A stretch of 64,000 nt of DNA from positions 6,932,824 through 6,996,823 of the forward strand of contig NC_030855.1 of assembly GCF_000208745.1 (NCBI RefSeq), in the 5' to 3' direction. Source of the DNA: Theobroma cacao. Its lineage: Eukaryota > Streptophyta > Magnoliopsida > Malvales > Malvaceae. The notes under the pieces are model-generated. The model had not been told where the DNA came from, made no database searches, and saw nothing but the letters and a program-made list of their open reading frames with translations. Positions 24,151-42,990 of this stretch are shown here, in pieces (position 1 is the first letter of the stretch; each line of letters starts with the position of its first letter). Made by a program: the position numbers and the translations under genes.

Positions 24151-24400
24151 TCACGTTCACTTCCTCTCTTGCTCTCTGACTCTCTTTCTTGCCTTCCTTC
24201 TCTCTGAGTGGTTGCCTTGCGTCACTGAGTTTTTCTCTCGATTGAAACCCTAGGGTTTTGATCGATAATTTATTTATTTGTATCTACTAAAATCGATTCG
24301 ATTTTACTCTGTTGATCAGATCTTGAAAATTTAGAAGTCCATCGAGATTCGATTGGATTTATTTTAGTTTTGTTAAATTTCGTTTAATAAAGAAGGAAAA
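24150..24400 (+). promoter_or_regulatory. Probable VHA-A 5' leader
   Basis: The CT-rich stretch from about 24155 (cactTCCTCTCTTGCTCTCTG), followed by an AT-rich stretch up to the ATG, looks like the transcribed leader. No upstream ATG ORF of note is seen, and the start context is aaaATGCC. The transcription start cannot be fixed without transcripts. Confidence 0.45.
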
Positions 24401-32063
<7,663 letters not shown>

Positions 32064-32769
32064 ATGTAAGTTTTCAAGATTTGATATTTCCTGGTCCTAG
32101 TCCAAGTTTCGGTAGTTGGGGGTAAGATCACTAGGGTTTTCTCTGTTTGAGTGTATGAAAATTCGGTCTTGGTAGATGCATGTTGTGCCGCGTCGTAGCT
32201 TTTGTTGGCCAGAAGTCTTGAGAGTGCTATAGCTATGAATTCATTATGTATTATTGTCTGCCCTTCCCTTTTCGGCAGCAGGAGAACCGAGGCATTCCTA
32301 TTTATGTATTTATGCAATAAGATGTGTATTTTTCCTATGTTTTAGGCTGGGAAAATGAGACTAATAAGATGTGTATTCAGTAGGATGCGCTTATTGCCTT
32401 TTAGCATCACATTTTGTCTTTGCTGAGCTGCCAATTGGGGCTTCTGCTTTTGCTATTGATATGTGATGTACATGCTAGTTTTTTTCTTTTTTGGATAATT
32501 TATATACATATTTTTCTGATCCTTTAGGTTTTCTTCGTATCTTTAGAAGCTTTTGCGTTTTTCTATTATCTTTAGCAGCTTTTATATTTGGTAAGAAAGT
32601 AGAAAGAGAATGTAAGATTTGGATTTGAGTAAATTACCCAGATGTCAGAGTGGTTTAGTTGGCACTTTCCGATCACCTTACGGACAAAATTGAAATTTTA
32701 AAAACAAAGACAAGAAATGCATAAAAATAACTATTCTATTCTATTTTATTAGATCTAATTTTAAAAAAT
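32064..32769 (+). other. VHA-A 3' UTR and 3' flank
   Basis: The stop TGA at 32061-32063 is followed by a mixed-composition 3' UTR of perhaps 300-450 bp. Candidate polyadenylation signals are the AATAAG stretches near 32315 and 32365 and the T-rich region at 32480-32510. Beyond that is AT-rich flank up to the foldback element. No further gene. Confidence 0.5.
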
Positions 32770-34829
32770 GATCAAAATACTGGAGAAATTTATGTATTCA
32801 TGTATTTTGTTCAATTTAGTTTTTGTATTTAAAATCGTAATAATTTAATTCTTTAATTTGAAAAATTGTTTCAATTTAATTATTTTGTCTAAGAACATAC
32901 AATTTTGTTGTTAAAAGGATGACGTCAACGTTGACTTCAATATTGATGTGGTATATTTTGATGATATAGTATGTGACATGGTATTATTATGGTGATGTGA
33001 TAATATTGATGTGAGATTGATATGTTGATGTCAGTGTTACGTGACAGATTAAAATTTTTTTTCAAATTTAAATTTTTTTTTGTCAATTATAAAGATTAAA
33101 TTGAATAAAAATATATAGTATAGGGATTAAATTGAACAAAATTAAGATGTTGAGAGATTAAATTAAAAAAATATTTGAAAAATGTAAATATTTTAAGTAG
33201 ATGATAGATATATTTATTAATAAATTAAATATTTTAGTGCAAAAGATTTATAGTGTTAAAAAATATATATAAATATTTTTTAATTATTTGATTGTAAAAT
33301 ATGTACATTAATTTATTTGTTTTTGTAAAAATTAAGTTTAAATTCTCTTTTTATAAAAAAATTTTGAAAAAAATTTCATACATAAAGTCAAATTTAGATG
33401 AATAATTTACATTATGTTAGAATAAAATAATATAAAATAACTAAATAAATTTTTTTCTTCGATTAATAAAAGTACAAAAATTTAAAATTTATTTGATTTA
33501 ATTTTTAACTTGAGCTGAATTCAAATTAAAAAAATAAATTAATTTAGTTACAATATTTACAATTTACAAATAACTATTCTTTTGAAATTATTCAACCCTT
33601 ACTCAATTTATCTTTTATTTAAATTTACTCAAAATTTCTTATAAAACGATTTTATTTAACTTCAAATATCACAATCAAATTTTGTTAAATTTAAATTTAA
33701 ATTATTAATTTGGATCTACAAAAACTTTGTAAATACAAAATAAAATTTTACAAATATTTACAGTTATATTTAACTCTATCAACTATAAACGCAATCTTTA
33801 ATCCAGGAAATTTCAATCTAAAAAATATAACATGTAATATTAAATAAAATAAAAACGTAAAAAATAAATAAACAATTGAAGGGTTGGAGTAACTTAGATT
33901 TTATGTTATAATAATAGGTTTGTAATGGCCAAATTAAGCAAGTTAGGACGAAGAATTATTTTTATAATCATCGCTAACTCCATATCTCTCTTTTTCATTA
34001 TTTTAAAAGAAAAACTAAATCAATCTATTTTGCTAATTTAAGTTCAACTCAAGTTAAAACTAAGTCAAATAAATTTCAAATTTTTGTACTATTATAAATA
34101 AAAAAAATTATTTAGTCTTTTTGTATTATTTTATTCCAACACAATGTAAATTATTCATTTAAATTTGACTTTAGGTATGAATTGTTTTTTGAAATTGCTT
34201 TATAAAGGGAGAATTTGAACTTAATTTTTATAAAAAAAAATAAATTAATATATATATATTTTAGAATCAAATAATCAAGTAAAAATATATATATATATAT
34301 ATTTAACATTATAAATTTTTTACACTTAAATATTTGGCTTATTAATCATCTATTTAAAGTTTGCATTTTTCAAATATTTTGTTCAATTTAGTCCCTTAAC
34401 ATTTCAATTTTGTTCAATTTAGTCCCTATACTATATATTTTTATTCAATTTAGTCCTTATGTCGTGGCACAAAAAATTTTTATTAGAAAATTTTTGATTT
34501 GTCGCATAACACTGACATGTCAGCATGTAAGTGTCACGTCAGCATTGCCATGTCATTATAATAGTGCCACGTGGCACTACCACGTCATAGCGTCAGTGCC
34601 ACGTGGTCTACCACGTCATTATGTAGATGTCATGTTATCAAAATGTGTTACGTCAACGTTGATGTCAATGCTAATGTCATCATTTTAACAGTAAAATTAG
34701 ATATCGTTAAAGGGAAGGATTGAATTAAAATAATTTTCAAAATTAAGATATTAAAATGTTACGATTTTGAGTATAGGGACAAAATTAAACAAAATGCATG
34801 GGTATAGGAACTTCTCAAGAATTTTGACC
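32770..34829. mobile_element. Foldback (long inverted-repeat) DNA element, 2060 bp
   Basis: The left arm (about 32770-33547) and right arm (about 34012-34829) are imperfect reverse complements over roughly 0.8 kb: GATCAAAATACTGGAGAA at the left end against GGTCAAAATTCTTGAGAA read inward from the right, and AATTTACATTATGTTAGAAT against AATTTACATTGTGTTGGAAT deeper in. The central loop is about 460 bp. Direct repeats TTTAAAAAAT flank it (32760-32769 and 34830-34839), matching the 9-10 bp duplications of Mutator-like elements. No protein is encoded. The right arm holds CACGTG-core palindromes (34565-34615). I infer a non-autonomous long-TIR MULE. Confidence 0.78.
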
Positions 34830-34839
34830 TTTAAAAAAT

Positions 34840-35320
34840 AGTTTTGAATATTTATTTAAATAATAGTTTAAATTTCAATTCTATTATCTTTGCCTTTATT
34901 ATTATTTTAAAAAAAAAAGGAAAGGCGAGGAAATAAGGTTAAGAAAATAAATGAGGAAAGGAAAAGGAAACAAAGCAGGAAGCATTTTCCTTCTTCATCC
35001 TTGGTTAAAGAGATTGGAAACAGCAGGAAAATATGACCGAAGGTAGAAGCATAATGGTTTGACTTGTCTTTAAAGGGTGGTTTGCTTTCGTTTTTTCTTT
35101 TTGGTCCACTCTTCTAGATGGATTGGATTTTGAGGGAATCTAAATATACAGATTCATCATTTTCCTCCCTGTTCCCCCTTCAAACTGGAGGAAAATAGTT
35201 TTACCTCCACCTTTGCCTTCCATTCTGTTTCCTTATCACCAAACAACCCAGTGTAAATGGAGAATGAAGGCTAGCTGTAGTTGGGTTTTTCAGTTATTGT
35301 TGAACATCTTATAAACAACA
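34840..35320. other. Unique flank left of the MULE
   Basis: No gene recognised. It is A/G-rich to 35000 and then mixed composition. It ends in the 9-bp ATCTTTGAT target copy (35321-35329). Confidence 0.6.
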
Positions 35321-35808
35321 ATCTTTGATGGGGATTTTTTTTTAGGCCCTTATAAATAACGTGTTTTTGTAAAAGTCCAACAGGATACTTTTAACTGTTT
35401 TTAGCCATCAAAAAAGATTTTGGGACAAAAATACCCTTAATGAGCCGTCTTCGTTAGCGTACACTCTCAAATAGGCGAAAAATGGGAGAAAAAAAATAAA
35501 TATGCAAAGATTGGTTGTGCAAAATACCCAAATTTTTTTCCCGAAGGTTGTGCAAAACAAAATAATGTTGCATGAAATGGGTTTTGAGAGATTTGGGACA
35601 TGGCATTCAGATAATAGGAGAAAAGAGATAATAAATCGAACGAGGAATAGGTCGTCATGAATGGAAAGCTTGGCTAATGATGTGAAACCAAAAATCCTTG
35701 ATACGGTGGTGAATTGAAAGGAGAAAGATGTGAATCCAAAGCAGGTAATGGTCCTGCTATAGCAGGCCATATGTTAGATGGCTGTCGTAGGGCATGGTTT
35801 AGAGTTTG

Positions 35809-36255
35809 TGAAACGTCATGTTGGGAGTGTGTGACACGGTATCGCTCAGAGTTGGTGAGACGCCATGGAGGGAATCTGTGAGACGCCAGAGTTAAGAGTT
35901 GGTGACACACCATGGTGGGAATGTGTGACACGACAGCGTTCAGGGTTGGTGAGACACCATGGAGGGAATCTGTGACACGTCAGATTAAGAGTTGGTGACA
36001 CGGCATGGAGGGAATCTGTGACACGTCAGCTTTCAGGGTTGGTGAGACGCCACGGATTGAATCTGTGAGACGCTAGAGTTAAGAGTTGGTGACACGCCAT
36101 GGAGGGAATCTGTGAGACGCCAGAGTTAAGAGTTGGTGACACGCCATGGTCATGTTTAGAGTGTGTGACACGGCATTGCTTGAAAAGCTGACACGCCCTG
36201 GTCATGCTTTAAAGTGCGTGACACGGCAGTGCTTGAGCAATTGACACGTCATGGT
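35809..36255 (-). repeat. Motif array A: GTGACACGCCATGG, upstream of the Ulp1 gene
   Basis: About 20 variants of GTGACACGCCATGG, spaced about 25-30 bp, are linked by GAGGGAATCT and GAGTTAAGAGTTG spacers. It is the reverse complement of the motif in arrays B, C and E. It occupies the likely promoter region of the Ulp1 gene. Confidence 0.85.
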
Positions 36256-36689
36256 TTGAAATAGAGAGAGAAAAAAAAAAGACAGTTAACGTGGTAATCC
36301 TTTGTACTTTCACTGTATTAATTTCCCTTTTTCAGAATAAATAAGAATATTAGAAGGCCATTTTTCATTTTAAATAGTTATTATTCAGAATTCGTAACGT
36401 CTATGTGAGTCATTTCTCATTCCCGTCGGTACCGGAGTGTTCAAGAAGGCTCTTTGCAAGCAGAACGAAACCACAGCACCAACAAAAATGTCGGCCATGA
36501 ATGAAGAGGTCAGTGAGTCTCAAATTCGCAACATTCTTGTGTTCGTTAATTTTTTGGTTTTTTCCTGGGTTTGTTTGATATGTTCAGGTTTTTTGTTTTG
36601 TTTTGCAAATGTTTAGACTATGTTATCTTGCTGGTTTGATGGTTGTTGTGGTTAAGCCGCAATTGTTTTAGTGGTTTTGGGTATTTACC

Positions 36690-37240
36690 GTGTGACGCCA
36701 TTGTTATTGTAGTTAGTTATTAGCGTGTGACAACATTTTATTTGATATGCATGGCGTGTGACAGCATTTTACTTGATATGCATGTCGTGTCACAGCATTT
36801 TACTTGTTATGCATAGCGTTTGACAGCATTTTACTTGTTATGCATGGCGTTTGACAGCATTTTACTTGATATGCATGTCATGTCACAGAATTTTACTTGT
36901 TATGCATGGCGTTTGACATCATTTTACTTCTTATGCATCGCGTTTGATAGCATTTTACTTGATATGCATGTCGTGACACAGAATTTTACTTGTTATGCAT
37001 GGCATTTGACAGCATTTGACTTATTATGCATGGCGTTTGACAGCATTTTACTTGATATGCATGTCGTGTCACAGAATTTTACTTGTTATGCATGGCGTTT
37101 GACAACATTTAACTTGATATGCATGGCGTTTGACAACATTTAACTTGATATGCATGGCGTGTCACAACATTTTACTTGTTATGCATGGCGTGTCACAACA
37201 TTTAGATTGCAATGCATGGCATGTCACAACATTTATTCCT
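36690..37240 (+). repeat. Motif array B: 31-bp tandem repeat in intron 1 of the Ulp1 gene
   Basis: About 18 copies of a 31-bp unit (GGCGTGTCACAACATTTTAC followed by TTGTTATGCAT), with TGTGACA, TGTCACA and TTTGACA variants. It lies wholly within the first intron. The long open frame over it is a by-product of the repeat. Confidence 0.88.
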
Positions 37241-38740
37241 TATTTACGTGTTCAGTGTACCTTGTTGCACATGACTGCTTAACTCACTAGTGTATGTGTG
37301 CCATATTTTGCAGATCCAGCGCAGACAGTATGAGGATCTTGACAGTTTGCTGATCGTGTCGAGGGAGAAGTGGGCGTTCAACGTTGTAATTAACACTCAT
37401 TGTAAGTGGTCGCAACTGCATTACATCACAAAGACTCTCCAACAAAAGGGGGAGTACAATCCAGTTAAGCGTACCTGCTTCGGAATGCTCCTGGACGTAT
37501 ATCGATAGGGGTATTTTTACGCCGGTCTCTTGCACAGCATCATGATTCGCCGGATCACTAAGAGGCAGTCAATGGACCACAAGCTATGGTTTGCCATTGG
37601 CAAGAGCAAGGCGCGACTATCAAAGCAAGAGTTCTGCCTCATCACCGGGCTGAAGTTTGGTCCAATGCCCGATGTGTTCAGACGACCGTACGAGGTTACT
37701 GCGGATGGAATTCATGCAAGATACTGGAACGGGTAGGACAACGTTAAGCTGCAGGCTTTGCTTGATACCTTCCGCGGGGGCAACTTTCAGCGACCAAGAG
37801 ACGCGACCAAGATGGTACTTGTCTTGATCGCGAATAACATTTTATTTGGTCAAGACTACCATAGACGGGTGACGCCTTGGTTACTGTCATTGGTGGAGGA
37901 CATCGACGCTTGGAATGTCTTCCCATGGGGGCACTATGTTTGGAAACTGACCTTGGACTACCTTTTGAAGGGGTTTGAAGTTCTTGACTTAAGCGTGACA
38001 AAGGAAACTCGATTATGCTACAACATTTACGGATTCGCATGGGTGATACAGGTACTAAAACATAACATTTTTCAGTTTCCTTTCGAACAAAAAATTTATG
38101 GGTGCAGTCGTTTATGATTGACGGTTTGATAATGGTTATATTTGACATGCAGTTCTGAGCAATGGAGGCAATTCCGGTCCTCAAAAAAATAGTTGCCCCC
38201 TCTGGTTCGAAGGACAACGTCCACCGACGAATGTGCAGATGGGATTGCAATCAGAAGCCAAAAGACTTCTACAAGACAATTCAGAAGTTAGAGTCATCTG
38301 ACCAAGTGAGTGAACAGCTGCTAATTTTGGCGTTATATTTGTAAAATAATTTTTCCTATTCGATAATGACAACATTTTATTTGTTTATTTGTAGTTGTGG
38401 GCACTGGAGACGTTGGAACCCACCGCAGATGAGGCCCTCCAGGAGTATTTTGTGGACCTTGATATCCCGTTATCAGAAGGCAACGAGTACGTACCAATAG
38501 GGCACATGGAGGATCGGTCGGATTGGGGCTTAGGTGCGAGGTAAAAAAGGATAAGCTTGAAGGAGAAAAGAGCCTCTAGTGGCACGAAGCGGATACGCAC
38601 CGCCGTTACTTTAGTTGATGAGATGATGGATGAAGGGGACGACCATGGTCAAGGCAGTGAATAGCCGATAAGGACAATTGTAACGGTTTTGTGTTCTCTA
38701 ATTCCATTTGTGATTATCGAATAACATTTCTGTGTTTACA

Positions 38741-39352
38741 GTTGGACCATGGGTAGGCAGCTTCAAAACCACCCACCGATCTTCCTCAGATACAGAGTGG
38801 AAACGACCTGTCTGTAAGATCGATTCTAACGATTTACATTCCCACATATGTTTATCGAGTAATAGAGTAATTTATGTAATTATAGTTTACGAAAGCGAGG
38901 ACAAGTCTTCAAGCACCGATCGGTCTAGCCCAACCGCAGACAGCTAACGAGCCGACGATAAGAATATTAAAGTTGTAACGGTTAATGTTCAACAATTCCA
39001 AACATGATTATTGAATAACACAGTTATATATGTAATTGCAGTTTGCGGAAGCGATGACAGGTCTTGAAGCACCGATCGGTCCGGCTCCACCGTAGACTGC
39101 TAACGAGCCGGCGGTAAGGATATTAAAGTTGTAACAGTTAATGTTCAACAATTTCATACATGATTATTGAATAACACAATTAAATATGTAATTGCAGATG
39201 CGAAAGCGACAACAGGTCCTGAAGCACCAATCAGTCTAGCTCCACCGCAGACTGCTAACGAGCCGCTGGTTAGGATATTAAAGTTGTAACGGTTAATGTT
39301 CAACAATTCCATATATGATTATTGAATAACATAATTATATATGTTATTGTAG
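38741..39352 (+). repeat. Tandemly amplified mini-exon and intron cassette (155-156 bp)
   Basis: Three adjacent units begin at 38886, 39042 and 39198 (lengths 156, 156, 155). Each is a mini-exon of about 71 bp (AAGCACCGATCGGTC core, ending AACGAGCCG) followed by an intron of about 84 bp from GGTAAGGATATTAAAG to TGTAATTGCAG. A diverged fourth unit begins at 38741 and a related intron lies at 38667-38740. The first donor is changed to GATAAG at about 38957. Confidence 0.8.
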
Positions 39353-39704
39353 TTGACCCAGTCGAGAACAGTCAATGACGGAGCAGTCACAATCCGCTAG
39401 CTCCGACGGATCATGCGCAAGCATGAAAAAGATATGTTGGAGCTGAAGGCTTCAATTCAGTCATTGATTGTAGCAATGCAGACGATTGAGGATCGTATCG
39501 TTGGTCGGATTCTTGACGGCCTTAAATCACAAGTACGTTATTCTATCTTCGCTTGTATTTTGATGGTTTAAGTTTAGCAACTGTTTAGACTTTATTTTCT
39601 TGATGGTTTTAATGGCTTTTGGGGTTAAGTGGTAGTGGTTTAACTAGTTTTTGGTCATTAGCGGGTCAGGACATTTTTATTATAGTTAGTTGTTGCCATG
39701 TCAG

Positions 39705-40078
39705 CTTTAGCGTGTCACAACATTATATATGTTATTCATGGCGTGTCACAACGTTTGATTTTGATATGCATGGCGTGTCAGAACATTTTGCTTGTTTTCC
39801 TTGGCGTGTCACCAAGTTTATCTTGTTATGCATGGCGTGTCATAACATTTTAATTGTTTTCCATGGTGTCTCACAACATTTTCCTTGTTATCCTTAGCAT
39901 GTCACCAAGTTTATCTTGTTATGCATGGTGTGTCACAACATTTTCCTCATTATCCTTGGCGTGTCACCAAGTTTATCTTATTATGCATGGCGTGTCATGA
40001 CATTTTACTTGTTTTGCATGGCGTGTGACAACATTTTACTTGGTATGCACTGCATGTCACAACATTTTACTGTTTATG
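39705..40078 (+). repeat. Motif array C in an intron of the Ulp1 gene
   Basis: About 12 copies of the 31-bp GCGTGTCAC unit, in part as a 62-bp dimer in which CAACATTTT and CAAGTTTATC forms alternate. It lies within the intron 39533-40125. Confidence 0.85.
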
Positions 40079-41503
40079 GGTTGTGGTATTTTATAAGCTA
40101 ACTAACGGTTTTTCCAATTTTGTAGGGCGGTCCATCTCACGGCGCTGGTCTGGAGCACGATGATGCTGATGATGGACAACATCATGAACCTGGTGTTGAC
40201 ATTGACGATGACGTTCTTGGTGCTGATGGAGAGCACGAAACTCATGTAGATGACGTCGTCGAAGAAGCTGTGGCAGTGGATGTCACCTTTCAGTCAGATG
40301 ATGCTGAAGGAGAGCATCTTCCTCAGGCTGATGCATTCATCGATGAAGCAGCAGGAACTATCGTTCTTTATCGTGAGAGCACTCCTGATGCAGTTGAGAT
40401 ACGGTTGTCGTCACTAGAGTCATCTGCTGTCCATCATGGTGCAGTAGAAATTTCAAACTCAACTGAGTGGGCACGGCTGAAAATGACGAGCAAATACATG
40501 GCATGCCCATTCATCGACCCCTTAGTGACCCGTCGAGATGTGAGGGATAAAATCGTAGAAGACTACGAAGCTTTCAAGAAAGAAGAGTCCACGAGGTAAG
40601 CTCGTAAATAAAATTGTAAATATTGTTTTTTAATGAAATAGTTATCCACCAAGACTTATGAAATTAATTATGTTACATATGCAGGCGTAACGTCGGTATC
40701 TTAGGGGATCAAGGGGCTGACTTTTTCATAACCTTAAAGGATCCCAATGAGGAAATGACAAGTGAACATATCGACGCATGCCTCAGCCTACTCTACAAGG
40801 AAATGACAGGGCCGAAGTCGAAGCTGTACACTACTCGTGCATGCATGGTTGACACGATATTCTTCGTAAGTTTATTTGAAAATTGTTCAATTCTATAAAT
40901 ACTAAGTTTTTGATTGCATGAAGTGTAAGCTAATGTTTACATGTTTCACAGGACACCATCCGTATGCTACACATCGAATTTCCAACAGAAAATGCCTGAG
41001 CCAAAATGCAAATTCCAGATGAGTTGCGGGGCTATGTGGAGGGTGAAAGGCCAACGTACGCCAAAAAATGGGAAGATGTTGATTTCATCCTCGTGCCTTG
41101 CAACGTTGGTGGGCATTGGGTGGTTGCGAAGATCAACTTGGTGAGGTGGACAATCAAGGTCGTGGACTCAGCAAGAACTTTGGATGCTAAGGCTAACGGA
41201 GTTCATGCGGGTCAGATGACACCCTTGACGACAATGATGCCATTCATCTGCCACCAAGCCGGTTATTTCAACAACATACGTAGGAAGAAATAGGATTTGA
41301 CGCCGATGCCATTGGATATTCATTTACCAAAAGCTAAAGTGCATAGGCAGAATGATAGTGTCAGCTGCGGTATGTTCATGATAGGGTACATCGAGCATAT
41401 TTTGCAATCAGAAAAGATCGAAATCAAGCAGAATATGATTGCAAAAATGCGTCGGCAATATGCTCTGGAAATTTTTTCCAACAGTTGTGAGAGCGAACCC
41501 TGA

Positions 41504-41767
41504 ACATATAGGCTCTTGTTTGTACAATTTTTTTTGGTACACATAAATTTTTTTATACAATTCATTTTATACACATTTTTTGTATACACTTTTGATTGTA
41601 TACAATTCATTGTAAACAGATATAATTCTTTCTGTATACACAATATACTTTGTACAATTATTTGATACACAATTAATTTTTTTGCCTATACACAATTAAT
41701 TTGATACCAATAATTTTTTTCCTTTTCTATATACAATATATTTAATTTGATACACAATCGGAAGAAG
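41504..41767 (+). other. Ulp1-gene 3' flank rich in TGTATACA-type motifs
   Basis: AT-rich stretch after the stop, with many TGTATACA, TACACAAT and TGTACAAT words (41521-41755). No ORF. It is probably the 3' UTR and terminator region. The UGUA words resemble PUF-protein sites but the composition alone could produce them. Confidence 0.4.
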
Positions 41768-42045
41768 TCAGCGTGTGACGCCTTAAACATGATACCACTC
41801 AGCGTGTCCCAACATACATCTGCTTGCGCTCAGCGTGTCACCCCAAAATTCTGCAATAAGTCAACGTGTGACGCCGTAAATCCACTAACACTCGACGTGT
41901 CAGCCGATAAATCTGCTTCCACTCAGCGTGTCAGAACAATTGGGCCATGGCGTGTCACTCTATAAATCTCCAGATACTCAGCGTGTGACGCCATTAATCT
42001 ACTTCCAGTCGGCGTGTCATAAGAATTGGGCCGTCGCGTGTCACC
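41768..42045 (+). repeat. Motif array D between the convergent genes
   Basis: About ten copies of CTCAGCGTGTCAC or CAGCGTGTGACGCC at spacings near 27-31 bp. The core GCGTGTCAC is shared with the other arrays but the spacers differ. Confidence 0.82.
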
Positions 42046-42285
42046 CCAGGTTGGCATTAATTAATTTCCAGGTTCGTCGTCTTTCTCTTCCAGGCACACC
42101 GGCTGCACCAACCCAACATTACATTGATTAACATTGAATATATAGATTTTTCCATCCATCTAATTGCTTCTAGGATGAAATTTTTCTGTATCCATCCTCC
42201 CTTATTTTTCCAGTTGTTTCCAGGCCAAAATTCTATCCTACCATTATAAAATCGTACGTCTAAATTTACACACCAGAACTTGTTA

Positions 42286-42577
42286 TGCATGGCGGGTCAA
42301 AACAATTTAATTGTTATGCATGGCGTGTCAAAACATTTTGCTTGTTATCCTTGGCGTGTCACAACCTTTTACTTGTTATGCATGGCGTGTCAGAACATTT
42401 GCTTGTTATCCTTGGCGTGTCACCCAATTTATCTTGTTATGCATGGCGTGTCACAACATTTTACTTGTTATGCATGGGTGTCATTTCATTTTTCTTGTTA
42501 CAAATGGCGTGTTACAATATTTTGTTTGATATGCACGGCATGTCACAACATTTAACTTGTTATGCATGGCGTGTCTC
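42286..42577 (+). repeat. Motif array E between the convergent genes
   Basis: About ten 31-bp units, CATGGCGTGTCACAACATTT plus ACTTGTTATG, close in sequence to arrays B and C. All three plus-strand frames stay open because the unit lacks stops in every phase; the resulting peptides are not genes. Confidence 0.86.
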
Positions 42578-42705
42578 ACATTTATTCCTTATTTATTTCT
42601 TCTGTATACCTTGTTGCACATTATGGCTTAACTCACTGGTGCATCTGTCCCATGTTTTGCAGATCCAACGCATATAGTATGAGGATCTTGACATTTTGTC
42701 TGCTC
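42578..42705 (+). repeat. Duplicate of intron-1 end plus start of exon 2 of the Ulp1 gene
   Basis: TTATTCCTTATTTA, then TACCTTGTTGCACA, TTAACTCACT, TTTTGCAGATCCA and TATGAGGATCTTGACA repeat in the same order as 37227-37350. The copy carries the splice acceptor and about 40 bp of exon and then stops. It is a duplicated fragment, attached to array E exactly as the original is attached to array B. Confidence 0.8.
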
Positions 42706-42940
42706 GGTAATTCTATGAGGCCCTTTTAGTTACGGACTTTGTTGCCAAACATTTCATGTAAATAAGCAAATACATGGCTCCTGTCTGATGGAGATTGTAA
42801 TCAGAAACATTTTTACAAATAATGTAAGAATGTACTTTAACACGATCTTGATCAGACAGAGGCCTTGACATGCTTATCTGCTTGAAATGTTTGGCAACAA
42901 AGTTCGTAACTAAAAGTGCCTCATAGAATGACCGAGCAGA
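42699..42940. repeat. Inverted repeat (58-bp near-perfect arms) between the convergent genes
   Basis: 42699-42756 (TCTGCTCGGTAATTCTATGA...) is the reverse complement of 42883-42940 (TGAAATGTTTGGCAACAAAG...) with four mismatches. Weaker pairing extends inward (GATAAGCA and CTGTCTGAT words), so the arms may reach about 100 bp. It sits just past the end of the transposase gene. Confidence 0.82.
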
Positions 42941-42990
42941 CAAATCCATAAAGCAAAACGAATTCAACTACAATTTTCAAACACATTTAG

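Larger units (their letters stand above)
36488..41503 (+). pseudogene. MULE-encoded DUF1985 and Ulp1-like cysteine protease (C48), with stops
   Basis: Exons read: 36488-36508, 37314-38051, 38153-38305, 38395 to about 38660, four to five mini-exons (38741-39268), 39353-39532, 40126-40595, 40685-40865, 40952-41503. The N-terminal part is a DUF1985 domain (RTCFGMLLDVY, ARLSKQEFCLITGLKFG, VFPWGHYVWKLTLDYLLKG). After a coiled-coil and acidic linker (40126-40300) comes a Ulp1/SENP-type protease with His in GGHWVVAKI, Asp in KVVDSA, Gln in RQNDSVSCGMF and Cys in SCGMF. Such proteases process SUMO-like conjugates, but their role in MULEs is unsettled. In-frame stops at 37506, 37734, 38156, 38542, 40997 and 41291 break it; the catalytic residues survive. 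Splice calls are by eye and the mini-exon part is uncertain. Confidence 0.8.

Noticed and set aside
36820..37143. Open frame of 107 codons with Cys/Trp/His-rich repeats (also three overlapping frames at 42280-42677 and frames at 39619-40101)
   Set aside because: They lie inside the 31-bp motif arrays. 31 is not a multiple of 3, and the unit has no stop in any plus frame, so all three frames stay open by construction. They sit in introns or between genes.
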